Source: Tethya wilhelma (lineage: Eukaryota > Porifera > Demospongiae > Tethyida > Tethyidae). Taken from it: a DNA stretch of 64,000 bases. Below the pieces are notes generated by a model. It did not search any database and was not told the DNA's origin. It was given only the letters and a program-made list of their open reading frames with translations. Positions 22,670 to 33,722 of the stretch are shown in pieces. Within the stretch, counting starts at the first letter, position 1; every line of letters begins with the position of its first letter. Where the stretch lies: assembly GCA_964030475.1 (NCBI GenBank), contig CAXIPT010000001.1, positions 12,243,823-12,307,822 on the forward strand. Direction: 5' to 3'. A program made the translations under genes and the position numbers.

Positions 22670-23639
22670 GACATTCATAATTGGGAAGGAGGTAAATGCC
22701 ATTTTCATGAACTTTTAATATGCAGTTCAGTGAAGGCCCATCCTTGGTTGAAGTGCTGACTGTCTACACGTAATTAATGTAGTTAGAAACAGATAACATT
22801 TACACATATCATACAAACAAGCTACATACAGATTATGTTCAGTTGAACCAAAACGCAAGTATACAGTGGTGGAAACTGCCCAAAAAAGAAATTCAGATGC
22901 ACAGGAAAGTAGTATCATACAAGAGATATTCTCTCTTGCCCATTACATTTGTTAATTAGCATACAAGATCACATACTTAAATCAGTAAGTAAATAACATA
23001 CTGAAATAGTAGTTCATGTTTGGTGTGTAATATGCACACTGAGGGTTACAGTATAGTTATTCCATGTGCCTGTAAAGCTTTTAAACACTTGGCATCCTTA
23101 ATATTCAGCATGCTTTACCATGTTGTTGAAAATTACCTCTAATTTATGGCAAAGGTCATCTTGCATGTCCAGCACATCCATGTGAAATAATCTCCAAACT
23201 TTGGCAAAGATTGAAATCAATGTGCCTATTTTGGGCTGAATTTTTCAATTTCTACACAAGTGGCTCTGATGATGTCAATATTTGTAAATCAAGATTCTGT
23301 TCAAAATAAACGTGATCAATCTTGTAAAACGCTGTAGTTGCTGTAATCTAATGCTTTAAGCACTAAGCTATGAGACCAAACCTCTTTATTGGTGGAGCAA
23401 ATCAGTCTGTCTGTGTTACATGATCGCCAGCAAAGAATGAAGGCACCATGGTGCACAAGCCTCGGCACATTCAACTTGTCACTATATTAGTACACTGATA
23501 TACATACTGAGGTCTATGTACAGGGCATTGTGTAAAAGTGTATCATAGTTTAAATATGATTGTATCAAGAAAACCAACCCAGGTTCAAGTACTGTAGCTA
23601 CATAACTGTGATGAAGTAGCACAAGTCGCAAATTTATAT
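22670..23639. other. non-coding stretch
   Basis: No gene recognised. Around 23340-23390 a tRNA-like A-box sequence (TAGCTTAGTGCTTAAAGCA on the minus strand) may be another SINE head. Confidence 0.35.
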
Positions 23640-23790
23640 ATACATGAAAACCCACCGCAGCTGGGGTTAAAAAAATCCTCCAATCTCAGTTAGTACTTGA
23701 TTCGAGCCCAGGTCTTCTCAATTCTAGGCAAATGCTCTTACCGCTGAGCTACTAGTATGTACTGAAATGCTTAGTAGATAGATAGATAGA
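23640..23790 (-). repeat. tRNA-derived SINE-like element
   Basis: On the minus strand TAGCTCAGCGGTAAGAGC (about 23735-23752) is a good tRNA D-arm and A box, and GGGCTCGAATC about 45 bases further on resembles a T-arm and B box. The cloverleaf stems are imperfect, so it is not a functional tRNA gene. A (TAGA)n run lies at about 23773-23790. Confidence 0.45.
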
Positions 23791-24040
23791 TCAGTACAAA
23801 ATCTAGCCAGGACACCTCATACCTGAGCCTGCTTTATTTGTCAGTGGCCATGCGGCATGCAGAGTCTGAGCTATAATATCCATGATGCAGCCAATGTTGG
23901 GCAACACTATACATGTCAATACATCTATGCTTACATAGAAAGCAGGCCAACTCCTCTCAGTCTTGCCAAGCAACAAAGAGCACCATGCATGATGCACGAG
24001 CATCATTGAATTCAACACGGATTCTAGATAAAGCACACTA

Positions 24041-24290
24041 GATCAGTAGGTGTGGCCTCGAAGCTAAGCGCTAAAAGAAGCACAAAAGCCTCAAATCTCA
24101 GCAACTACAGTGTTTTGGACAGCAAAAAATGTAATTCTACAAGATCATTCAGAGCTATGAACGTAAGTACCATAAATTTTGTAGCTAGAGCTGCCTTTCG
24201 TGAGATTTCGATTGAACAGACAGACAGACAGACAGACAGACAAAACGACTACCGTAACCCTTTGCACGTGCTACGCACGCGCCGAGGCTT
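24041..24290 (+). repeat. dispersed SINE-like repeat, copy 2
   Basis: Head GATCAGTAGGTGTGGCCTCG, tail (CAGA)n followed by CGACTACCGTAACCC. Same family as 8751-9008. Confidence 0.55.
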
Positions 24291-24375
24291 AAAAAGGATG
24301 CGTGCATTGACACATTCCACATACCACCACTAATGAAAACATCTGTCAACACCTCAGAGCACTGTTAAAATTGAA

Positions 24376-24466
24376 GTTGTTTTGTTTTGCTGTTGTCATT
24401 TGCTCAAACCTCTGCCACTAGTTGTTACATTAAAGCAGCACTCTATCGGACTAGATTGGCTGTTTT
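24376..24466 (+). repeat. 91-bp dispersed repeat also at 33631-33721
   Basis: The stretch starting TTGTTTTGTTTTGCTGTTGT and ending at GGCTGTTTT recurs almost unchanged at 33631-33721, where it stops at the N (33722). Further sequence (24361-24980) shows no gene. Confidence 0.7.
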
Positions 24467-24982
24467 CCATCAATACAGTTTACTTAGCAATATCAAATAT
24501 AGTCATACTCGAACTCGACAGCAGTAAACACTGCTGACAGACATGATTTTCCTACTTAATTGGCAGTATAAACTTTAACATATTCCTTCCACTCTAATAT
24601 TTTGGTACATGCATAGTGTTCTTCATGGCCAGATATACGAAAATGCAGTAGTACGTGAAATGAAAAAGTCTATTCTATTCAGAGCTTACTCTTTTGATGG
24701 AATAGAAACAACCATTCCAGAGACCAAAGACATTAGGTTTTTTAACAACCAATCTGAGATACAGCTTGAGCAGCAGCTGGTCTGATCATTGAACATGAAA
24801 CAGAAAAGTAGTAGATTACATTGTTATGTGTCTAAGTGGGAAGATAAGTGCGGCCAGATACAATGGAAGGGGAACCCAGCACGCTTTTGCCATGGTTGTG
24901 TGCAATCATTGTAGTGCTGCCTAACTACGAATTATATTCATAGATTCTTTTCACAACGTATCCTCCCAAGAAAGTACTTCCT

Positions 24983-25149
24983 TTGCAAAACACAAATCCT
25001 GCTGCCGTAAAGGAATTGATCAATGACATATATCACTTCAAAGAAACTACTCTACATGTAAGCGAGAAAGAAGCTTGTACAAGAGAGCTTGTGGAATTTT
25101 TCATTGGTTACCTTGCCAGATTTATGGAAAACACATGTGAAACTGTGTT
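24983..25149 (+). other. coding-like remnant cut by a TTAA insertion
   Basis: The open stretch (AVKELINDIYHFKETTLH ... ELVEFFIGYLARFMENT) has protein-like composition but no recognised family, and runs into the TTAA-flanked element at 25149. It may be a real exon interrupted by that insertion. Confidence 0.3.
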
Positions 25150-25152
25150 TAA

Positions 25153-25799
25153 CTCTTTAACTACTAATGACGCCTACAGACCTCATTTAATTAATGCATT
25201 TGAAATACGATTGACGTCTATAGACGTCATCGCAACGTTAGCGCGTGCTCTGCTGCTAAGGGTATTTGCATCCAACTTTAAACTTGCTGTGCATTTAGGT
25301 AAGGTATCACCCTAGAAAAATACCAAGTTTCAGTTGGAACTGATAAGTAGGTGGGGCTGGACGAGGTCAAAAAGTGCAAAGGGTCAAGATCGTGGTGATT
25401 GTGACCATAAGTTTTCTTAGCTCATTTTTTCTGTAGTCTCTAGGATTAGAAGCTTAGCGCTACTTGTGGTAGTAGAGGGATAGTTAGTCTATATATTTAT
25501 GAGTTTAGATTGGACGTTGCTCAAACCCAAGGAGAAAGAAAGCCAAAGACGCTCAAAAATCAATTGAACTTCGAACCCTCCAAGTTTTGAGTAAATTTTT
25601 CCAGGATCAGACGGGTCTACGCTTGGATAAGTTGTCTTGCAGGTAATAGATATGTACTTTTATACATTAGTTTGCCTTTTTTGAAGCAAGTATGCAGCCA
25701 GAGCTGGATAATAATTATCAATCAACCAGTACTAAAAATAAAATTTTAATTTAGTAATTGATCACGTGGCCACATCCTGCAATTTCCGGGTGTAAAGAG
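25153..25799. mobile_element. TTAA-flanked non-autonomous element, copy A
   Basis: Left end CTCTTTAACTACTAATG, right end on the other strand CTCTTTACACCCGG, flanked by TTAA on both sides (25149-25152 and 25800-25803). TTAA target duplications are the hallmark of piggyBac-type transposition. The interior is related to 35843-36464 (shared CTTGCTGTGCA, TTAGGTAAGG and AAATACCAAGT blocks). No intact gene. Confidence 0.65.
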
Positions 25800-25803
25800 T
25801 TAA

Positions 25804-26545
25804 ACGGGACATAGAGTTTTGGCTTATTAAATCCCTAAAGAAAGGACCCAGCCCACAATTCGAATTGGCAATCTTGGTTATTCTTAAGAGGTCAATGGCA
25901 CCAGTGATGCACAACAATAGATTTATATGTGTCAATTAGTAAAATTAATAGTTTACACTTTAATGAAAATCTACAGTACTCCTCAATATCAATCAATATT
26001 CAGTTTTATATAATACTTTGGTGGCGGCCTTGTGCCCAAAGGAGGTACATGACATGAGTGCGCTAGCGCTTTTGCTGAGCTATGTATTATTATTCTGATA
26101 ATGTGAGCTAGTACGGTACAGTACACTACTAAAATTTCAGCTCAGCAAGGTGCACTCGAGCTGTACCTCCACTAGCTTGTATAGTTACCCTAGACTGACG
26201 AAAGCTAAATGCTATTATATTTCGTACGGTAATATTTAACTGCTAGTAAACAAAATTAATGTTTCACTAGCTGGTACATTATTTATGTGAATTACTTGTC
26301 TATGTTTTCACACATGATTTCAAGATTACCACACATTATTGTGGAAGTCTTCTCTTGGAGGTTCAAGAAGATTTTTTGAACGCCCGTTCCCACTTCGTAC
26401 CATATGACAATTACATAGAGCATCTATAGAGCTCATGTGCACTTTGCTTATAGCGCTACACATTCTTCTAATTCAACACATATCGACTTCTCAGCTCAGA
26501 TATCTCGAGCATAGTGCAAAATTGCTAAGATTCAATCAATTAAGA
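25804..26545. other. non-coding stretch
   Basis: No gene or RNA recognised. Confidence 0.4.
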
Positions 26546-29115
26546 ATATACACTGTGCTTTCTTGGACAGTAATTTCTACTAATGAAGGTACCAATATGG
26601 TGCACAACCCTCAGCACACTTTAGACTATAACGTACATGACACTGTGTTTCATAACAGTTGATCATACTATAATTATATCATCCATAGAGGTAGCTTTTC
26701 ATAAATATCAGCTAGGTAAGGTTGTAGAAGAAAACCCATTGAAAACACACAAAAAAATACTTTTCAGTATAACAATGAAAGGTATTAAGGGATAAAATTA
26801 AAAGGTGTTGCAACTTAAGTTTCTACTGTATTCAGAGGCCAAGGCACTGGGTATGAATGTGGAATCAACTGGCAAGACCAAGACACCTCATCTAGCTTAG
26901 TAGATCTATAGCATGGCCCTGTGCATTGTTTCAGCATATCTTCCGGTGCTTTGCTAAAATTTGGCACAAAGGAAAGCACAAAAACATACAAAATGGTTTC
27001 CAAACATTCTCTGGAGTCTGTTATTGTTTGCCCATCAGGAAGACTGTTTTCTGGAAGATAAAAAACAAACTGCCAAAAAGAATATAGCTACACCCAATAG
27101 TGGTTGAGTGGGTGCATGTTATAACTTTGGTCCAGTACCCAACCGGTCTGTGACTATTTATCAAAAAATTTATCACAAGATCTCGAAACAACTTTTCCAT
27201 CATACCCTAGACTGCATTTGAAACTGCACGGCAACTAGGTAACTTGTACCACCATACAATTGAAGAGCATTAGTGGGTGAGTGGGAAATGTCATTTCCAC
27301 TCAATGAAGGTGTGCATGCAGCTGCAGAAAATACCAAGACAACACCAAATAGGGCTGCAGAGGGTGCTAGTAGAGGTAAGTCTAGTGGCTGCAAAGGTAA
27401 CAATGATGCACAAGCATTAGCATACTAAACTATTTAGTGTACTTCCATGCATATTGAGGGTATATACAGGAAACATGAAATCTACACTAGATCAGTAGGC
27501 ATGGCCTTGAAGCTAAGTGCTCAAGGAAGCATAAAAGCTTCAAAACCGAAGCAAGATATGGAGGAAAAAATTCATTCAGTGTACTTACTGGTTGTGAAAT
27601 AAAAGTCTTCAATAATAGAGACCCTCCTCCTCTGCTACCACTCATAGTGTCCCTGTCGACTATGGCAGAGTAGAGAGGATGATCATAAATAATCAGTATA
27701 GCTAGAAATTGGAACCCAGTTGTAAGTAAATATGTTATATGCACTGTCCTCCCCTTTTCATGCACACACATACACACAGATCTCATTGGCCCTGGCTCGG
27801 GCTGGCTCCACCTCCTCCTCTGCTACCACACTACCACGCTGTTTTGCTTCAAAACCGAAGCAAGATATGGAGGGGAAAATTCCTTCAGTGTACTTACTGG
27901 TTGTGAAATAAAAGTCTTCAATAATAGAGACCCTCTTCCTCTGCTACCACCCCTAGTGTCCCTGTCGATTACGGCAGGATAGAGAGGATGGTGAGTTGAT
28001 GATATACCAATATCAGTATAGGTAGAAATTGGAACCCAGTTGTAAATAAGTATGTTATATGCACTGTCCTCCCCCTTTCATGCACACACATACACATAGA
28101 TCTCATTGGCCCTGGCTCGGGCTGGCTCCACCTCCTCCTCTGCTACCACACTACCACGCTGTTTTGCTTCAAAACCGAAGCAAGATATGGAGGGAAAAAT
28201 TCCTTCAGTGTACTTACTGGTTGTGAAATAAAAGTCTTCAATAATAGAGACCCTCTTCCTCTGCTACCACCCCTAGTGTCCCTGTCGACTACAGCAGGAT
28301 AGAGAGGATGATGAGTTGATGATATACCAATATCAGTATAGCTAGAAATTGGTACTCAGTTGTAAATAAGTATGTTATATACACTGTCCCCTCCAATGCA
28401 CACACATACCATACTTATACTTTGCTGTTGGAAAGATGTGATGAGAAATTTGAACAAGAGCTGCTCTACTCTGCTGAAAAGATACCAAGAAGAGATAAAT
28501 TTTAATTGTTAACAAACATTTGTGTTATGTTCCATTTGTTACGTTTGTTTCTTGTCACATAACTCCATTTTACACTTTTGCTTGCTGCGATCTTTTGATG
28601 AAAACAAAACTCTTGGAGTCTCACTGCCTTTCATTTCACGGTGCTTATCTTTGGGTCTAAAGCTCAACTGTCCGCAGATGTCTTGTCTGGAAGCTGCTTC
28701 AACAATGCTCTCAGGAAGGTTTGGAATCTCCTCTTTTGCTACCATATACATATTCTTCACTACACTGCTGGACTACCGAGTCTAATTAACCAGACTATCT
28801 GCCATTCTTTGGCTTTCTATGAAAGATCTCTTAGATTTCATATACCATTTATACGTAATCTCTTTCTGGACAACATCCAATCGGTGTACACAGCTCCGGG
28901 TTACAACAGCAAGCTCTACCCAAGATTCCTTAAAGTCTACTCTAATGAGGAGGTTCAACATGGGAATTACATCCGAGGTGTGAGATTGCCGCATACTTCT
29001 GGTTCCTTACTTGTCCTATATGCCTACAATACTCATCTGTGCTGTGGCTGATCATGACTTTAGACATACATATTAGTTATAGTTATTTCCTTCTCCTATG
29101 TATTTACTCTAATTT
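26546..29115. repeat. segmental duplication, copy 1 (partner 42551-45300)
   Basis: The sequence from ATATACACTGTGCTTTCTTG to TTTACTCTAATTTTATAATA recurs in the same orientation at 42551-45300 with few differences. It includes non-coding DNA, a ~315-bp tandem array and a weakly coding-like end (28640-29050). The partner copy carries an extra MITE (42944-43149) and a ~90-bp segment near 43213-43298 missing here. An open plus-strand frame at 28760-29050 (SVYTAPGYNSKLYPRFLKVY) is conserved between copies, but I recognise no family. Confidence 0.85.
27535..28400. repeat. ~315-bp tandem repeat, about 2.8 units
   Basis: Units start near 27535, 27846 and 28163 with GCTTCAAAACCGAAGCAAGA and contain AATAATAGAGACCCTC and a CCTCCTCCTCTGCTACCAC tract. 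The head resembles that of the SINE-like family at 24041. The same array is found in the partner duplication at 43840-44560. Confidence 0.75.
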
Positions 29116-29160
29116 TATAATACACAAGTGAAAAAAACATTGAAAATGTAATGAGACATA

Positions 29161-29876
29161 CAGTGCAACCACATAAGAGACCAAAATTCTTAAAAATCTT
29201 TGCAAACGGTCAAAAGTGCATGAAATCAATAAATTTGTTGCTAACAAGCAGAATTTGGGTGGTTTCAAGCGTTTTTGAAAATCAAAATTTCACCGTATCA
29301 CTGTAGTTATTTTGCGAAGCCATAAATCTGCAGAATTTTGCAAAAATGCTCTAAAAATGCTCTTTTAGCTAACAAAATGCAACGGTTGGACGAATGCCAA
29401 GGGCCTGCTCTACCAAACTTGGTACATTGCTAAGTCATTTCTTTGTCTATCTACAGATCAAATCTGGGACCTTAACTAGCACTGGAAGCTATATTTTCTA
29501 TCCCTAACTTTTTTGCACTAAATTTCGCATATTTTTTGGCTTTATGCAAGCATTTCTTGCTTATACTCATGAGTTAAGAGCTCTGATTTGGAACATATAT
29601 TTATCAATGCAGCCTCTAACTCCCTATAAAATCTGGACTCTTAACTCCCAGTAGTTTGTCTAATCTTATCCCTAACGTTTTTTCCTTACCGTTCTTTGCA
29701 AACGGTGAGTCACGCCCTCCCACAATCACGTGACCAGACCCGCCCACTCACAGAAGCTTCACAAGTGATCACCCTACACATATGTACCATCACTAGATGG
29801 TAAGCCTTTAAGGTCTGGAAGTTATGTTGAGATAAACACAAAATCATGAATTTTGGTCTCTTATGTGGTTGCACTG
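29161..29876. mobile_element. 716-bp TA-flanked MITE with CAGTGCAACC termini
   Basis: Starts CAGTGCAACCACATAAGAGA and ends with its complement; at least 29 bp match. TA lies outside each end. No long open frame. CAGT-type ends and a TA target suit a Tc1/mariner or pogo/Tigger-derived element. It sits immediately beside a fragment (29124-29160) of the short repeat also seen at 35652 and 63427. Confidence 0.75.
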
Positions 29877-30382
29877 TAACTTCTGGCTGAATATTAAGTT
29901 TTTTTTTGATAAACTTAGCTATATATGAATTTTAGTCCAACAGTTTATCCTACCCCAACTTTCAGGGGATGGTCATCATCAGGTTTGACGTTTTAATGGA
30001 TTCTGCAGTCTGTTCTTGGATATCACTGGTATTATAAAAAAGCGATGCATGGTACTCAAAGCCATGTGCAGTCCATTTTGACATGCTAGTCATGTTCTGA
30101 AATTCAGAGACTTGCCTTGTTTTATTGCTTTTACAGCACTGCCCATTCCTATACTTCTCGTTTTTATAAAAAAAAAATTCTACTAATTAACAAAGCATGA
30201 CTCAATTTCGGCACGTCATGTGACTACTTCATTTCATTTTGATCCCTCGTAATAATAATTATGTATCATCATTATCGTAAATTGCATGTCCAATTAGTAA
30301 TGATCTGTACATGTAATGGTTCAAATTCAGTTAGCTAAGCAGTGNACAAAAGTATCAATTACAAAGTACAAACAATAACTTA
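29877..30382. other. non-coding stretch with dispersed repeat
   Basis: About 30120-30345 resembles 61980-62290 (shared CAGCACTGCCCATTCCTA-like and AATGGTTCAAATTC blocks). Contains an N at 30345. No gene. Confidence 0.35.
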
Positions 30383-30928
30383 TTATACCTGCAATTGTGG
30401 TGGTACTGGGCCTGGGTCCACATTATTTGCAGGGGAATAAAGTTTCAGAATTTTTTTGTCAAGGAAGCACTTTCTACATTCTTGCTCATGCCCAACTATA
30501 GACAGGCTAGGGAATTGCTCCAAACAAGTACTACATCGGTTAAACTGGGTAGCTGCCATCATTGAGTGGAAATTTCGCATCTTTTTCTGAACAGCAGGCT
30601 GACCAAATAGAGGAGAGGAATGGTCAATTTGACTTGAGGTTTGATATCGCATACGATCCTGCTCTTGACGAATTTCTCTCTCAGGTGTGGTCTCTCTCTG
30701 GGGAGTGGTCTCTCTCTGCCTCCTTTCCTCGATCCTGACTCTTTCTTGATCAAGACGAGCATCTCTCTCGGGAGTGGTTTCTCTCAGGCGTCGCTTTTGT
30801 CGACGAGCTGAATCTCGTTGTCTACACCTTGCGACTCTCCTTTCTTTGTCATCAGGCGTTTCTCTAGCTTTATGTACTCTGTAGAGTTCTCTTCGCCAAA
30901 CTGACAGTCTTTGCAAATCACTGAACAT
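30383..30928 (-). pseudogene. N-terminal fragment of Helitron-type helicase-like protein
   Basis: 181 residues rich in Arg/Glu repeats (RRLRETTPERDARLDQERV, QRETTPEREIRQEQDRM), followed by MAATQFNRCSTCLEQFPSL, a C-x2-C ... C-x2-C cluster and LYSPANNVDPGPVPPQL. This arrangement (RE-rich repeats, cysteine cluster, NxxDPGPVP) is what precedes the Helitron_like_N domain in Helitron/Pif1-like proteins of animals. It then runs into a putative splice donor (AG then GTATAA at about 30389), and no Rep or helicase domain follows before the N at 30345. Confidence 0.55.
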
Positions 30929-31208
30929 GTGCTATAATTTGCTATTGCGTAACGATTTCAATATTGCAACACCACGTGCACGTTCGAATAATTTGAATAT
31001 ACGGAAACTGTCCACTGTATACAAACAAACCAACGAAATTTTACCATTTGCAACGACTATGTGGGGCTCGCTCAGGCTCGCCCCAATTAATAGTCATCTT
31101 CGTCCTCTCATTTTTAAACCTAACTATGTACATTAATCAAGTTTTATGGGTTGGCTGCCTAGTTTTTGGCAGGTGACAATAAAAAGTGATTGATTGATTG
31201 ATTGCGTA

Positions 31209-31901
31209 TTACAATAATGTAGCAATTAAGTACAAACAATAGTCAATACAAACTGAGAAGCAGACAACAAGTTTTGTGCGGATGTGACAAATTTTTTGCA
31301 TACTTGAATATATAATATGAACAAGATTATTATATAGCATGATTTTTAACTTTGGGTAAATATTTTTTTTTCCATTTGAATAACACTTCTCAGTGTACCT
31401 ACGTACCATCCTGTGGACGTAAAAGAGATGGTGTGTCTTACCCATGGCACAAACTATATGTTTAAATCTTCCCAACCACACAAAAGTCTGTTCTCCAACT
31501 TGGGTATTAAAATTTGGGTGGGCATCTTTTATTTTTTGTGGTGAGTACAAAGTGTGGCACAGTGGATTTTTGTGGTTTTGCAAGTGAAAAGTGTCAATGA
31601 TCTTTTGAATCCTCAACCACGCTAGATCCATTGGTTCATCCAGAGGCAACTTCTTTCTAGCAACAGCCAGTCTGTCCAAATTGCACATATTATCGTACGC
31701 CAAGTAGATCCCATCTAACTGGTCAGAGGTGATGCCCCCAGAACTAATTAGTGCTTGTAACCACTGAATTAGCATGAAAAAAACTTGACTTGGTGATTCC
31801 GATCTATAAATAATTATTAGAGAAGCTAGGGTTAATTCTGCCAAACCTTACTTGTAGAGCGGTTCCCAATACTCAATGTGGCCACTAGCTCGAACAACCA
31901 C
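31209..31901 (-). pseudogene. KDZ-transposase-like fragment, two exons
   Basis: On the minus strand a small exon (31852-31901, coding VVVRASGHIEYWEPLY) joins by a GT-AG intron, in phase, to an exon at 31803 and below (SESPSQVFFMLIQW ... AYDNMCNLDRLAVARKKLPL ... QKIIDTFHLQNHKNPLCHTL ... NTQVGEQTFVWLGRFKHIVC). The YDNxC motif and the HLxNHxxxxC and NTxxGEQTFxW motifs are those of KDZ (Kyakuja-Dileera-Zisupton) type transposases. The last 40 codons lose similarity, and the front of the protein is missing. Confidence 0.65.
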
Positions 31902-31975
31902 CTACACATAAACTACAGCAGCAGGAGAAACCCCGATATAAAGCAGGAAGGAAAAGGGCTCTGTCTGTAATTGCA

Positions 31976-32170
31976 GTGTCACCTTCTCCCTTAAGGAGCA
32001 AGAGGATAAAAAATCAAAAGCTGAGTGAAAAAATAGATTCGAACCAATGTGCAATATGCCATGGAATATATGAAGAAAAGGATGCAGCCAACTGGGCAGG
32101 GTGTGATTATTGTGAAAGGTGGTTTCACACACACTGTGTAAAGATGCCGGTGTCACTGAAAAAAAAATTG
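31976..32170 (+). pseudogene. PHD-finger-like exon
   Basis: Reads RSKRIKNQKLSEKIDSNQ then CAICHGIYEEK, GCDYCERWFHTHCVKM. The pattern C-x2-C ... C-x2-C-x3-W-F-H-x2-C is the second half of a PHD-type finger. The frame decays after about 32170, where Penelope-like sequence begins. It is head-to-head with the KDZ fragment. Such fingers often end transposon-encoded or chromatin proteins in invertebrates; the original gene is not identifiable. Confidence 0.45.
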
Positions 32171-32279
32171 GAAGTGTCCCATGTCACATTGAATTTGAAC
32201 AGTCTACCAGTAAACATAACTATGATGATCGTCATGTGCAGAATCTCAAGCAGAGCTCGGTCAGGGAGATGATATCACT

Positions 32280-33380
32280 CTGCTTGAGATCTACAATTTC
32301 CAGTTCCATGAGAAGTTTTTCGAACAGACGGATGGAGCGGCTATGGGCTCCCCATTGTCACCAATCATCGCCAATATCTACATGGAGCATTTTGAAGAGA
32401 CAGCACTCAACTCCGCCCCACTCAAACCCAAGTTGTGGATCCGATATGTGGACAATACCTTCGTCGTCTGGCCACACAACCACACCAACCTCAACCCCTT
32501 CTTTGACCACTTGAACAGTGTACGAGATCAGATACAATTCACCATGGAGGAAGAGACTGAAGGCCAGATCGCCTTCCTGGATGTACTGGTCAGGAGGGAT
32601 GGCAAACAGATGTCCACCTCAGTCTACAGAAAGAAGACACATACCGACAGGTATCTTAACTACCGCTCCCACCACCACCCGAGGATACTGTCAGGTGTAG
32701 TAAAATGCCTTCACAACAGAGCCATCAAGATCTGTGACCAGTCAAGTAAGGAACAAGAACTACAGCACCTTCGCAACACCTTTCAAGCTAATGGCTTCCC
32801 CAGCAAGGTCATCGATCCAATCCTGAAGAAGAATCCACCAAGCAGACACAGTCAATGTGGTGAAGCCGAGTCTTCCAGCACACAGAAACATCGCATCCTG
32901 TGCCTGCCATACGTCAGAGGCTTCTCGGAGAGAATCGATAAACTTTGCAAAACCATCAGCTCAGACAATACACAGGTCAAACCGGTCCACAAACCCATCC
33001 GTACCATCCGACAGATGCTCACAAAATTGAAGAACAAGGTGCCTGATGAGAGGAAGAAAGGTGTAGTATACCACATTCCGTGCAGAGACTGCAACCAAGT
33101 CTATGTAGGGGAGACTGGACGGAACCTGAAGAGAAGAATAACAGAGCACAAGCAAGCAGTGAGACGATTCGATGAAAAGAACGGCATAGCAGTCCATGTG
33201 CAGAAGAATGACCACCGGATTGATTGGGATGCAGCCAACGTGGTTGTTCAAGAACAGACCTACTGGAGAAGGAGAATACATGAGGCCATCTCAATACAAT
33301 CCAGACACAACACAATGAACTTAGACTGTGGCCTGAGACTCAACAGCTCCTGGCTCCCATCGCTAGGACTACCGTCCTGA
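32280..33380 (+). CDS. Penelope-like RT plus GIY-YIG endonuclease, 5'-truncated
   Basis: The frame enters within the RT (KFFEQTDGAAMGSPLSPIIA), then has WIRYVDNTFVVW at the active site, where Penelope-like elements normally have YVDD. A linker with RTIRQMLTKLKNK leads to a C-terminal GIY-YIG nuclease (GVVYHIPCRDC, QVYVGETGRNLKRRITEH, and the later Glu in RRRIHEAISIQ). RT copies RNA at a nick made by the endonuclease. The 5' part of the RT is missing here but is present, inverted, at 33723-34047. At 32248-32290 a short inverted repeat (CTCAAGCAG ... CTGCTTGAG) marks a foldback junction. The second Asp of the RT motif is changed to Asn, so activity is doubtful. Confidence 0.85.
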   Translation: MLEIYNFQFHEKFFEQTDGAAMGSPLSPIIANIYMEHFEETALNSAPLKPKLWIRYVDNTFVVWPHNHTNLNPFFDHLNSVRDQIQFTMEEETEGQIAFLDVLVRRDGKQMSTSVYRKKTHTDRYLNYRSHHHPRILSGVVKCLHNRAIKICDQSSKEQELQHLRNTFQANGFPSKVIDPILKKNPPSRHSQCGEAESSSTQKHRILCLPYVRGFSERIDKLCKTISSDNTQVKPVHKPIRTIRQMLTKLKNKVPDERKKGVVYHIPCRDCNQVYVGETGRNLKRRITEHKQAVRRFDEKNGIAVHVQKNDHRIDWDAANVVVQEQTYWRRRIHEAISIQSRHNTMNLDCGLRLNSSWLPSLGLPS

Positions 33381-33475
33381 ATCTGGACCTACCTATTCAA
33401 TATTACACTCCACCCCCTTCCGGTACTCTCCAATTACCAGGAACTGTACCACACTATTTATTTCGCTGTATCATG

Positions 33476-33622
33476 ATCCATTTTTCAGTTGTGTCAATAG
33501 CTGACGAAGGCTCACGGGCCGAAACGTCCTATTATCATTTATTTGTACTGCTATGTAAATATTGCTCAAGAAATCTACCATCTCTACATATCTACAACAT
33601 AGCAATGAGCCTGAACGAGATA
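33476..33622 (+). repeat. Penelope-like terminal repeat, copy 1
   Basis: 147 bp after the Penelope-like ORF recur in direct orientation at 34061-34204 with very few changes (shared start GTTGTGTCAATAGC and end AGCCTGAACGAGATAA-like). This fits the pseudo-LTR of Penelope-like elements. It contains the hammerhead-like motif at 33501-33528. Confidence 0.7.
33501..33528 (+). ncRNA. hammerhead-ribozyme-like core, copy 1
   Basis: CTGACGA, a short hairpin (GGCT-CACG-GGCC, last pair U-G), then GAAACGTC form the conserved hammerhead core with a minimal stem III. The flanks AATAG (before) and CTATT (after) are exactly complementary and give stem I, with predicted cleavage after GTC. Hammerheads with short stem III are known from Penelope-like elements, which matches the neighbouring RT. 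Confidence 0.75.
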
Positions 33623-33630
33623 AGATTTAA

Positions 33631-33721
33631 GTTGTTTTGTTTTGCTGTTATCATTCGCTCAAACCTCTGCCACTAGTTGTTACATTAAAGCAGCACTCTA
33701 TCGGACTAGATTGGCTGTTTT
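33631..33721 (+). repeat. 91-bp dispersed repeat (partner 24376-24466)
   Basis: Same sequence as at 24376-24466, ending at the N at 33722, which suggests a join at a repeat boundary. Confidence 0.65.
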
Positions 33722-33722
33722 N

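Noticed and set aside
23700..23765. tRNA gene
   Set aside because: A box and T-arm are tRNA-like, but acceptor and anticodon stems do not pair, so it is listed as a SINE-like element.
25149..25315. Continuation of the coding-like frame from 24983
   Set aside because: Beyond 25149 it lies inside the TTAA-flanked element and is not part of any gene.
27487..27786. Minus-strand open frame of 99 codons
   Set aside because: It runs through tandem-repeat sequence and low-complexity CCTCCT tracts; no conserved counterpart.
28539..28994. Minus-strand coding-like stretches (VAKEEIPNLPESIVEAASRQ and neighbours)
   Set aside because: Composition is plausible, but the strand choice conflicts with the open plus-strand frame kept in both duplicate copies; I could not decide, so no gene is called.
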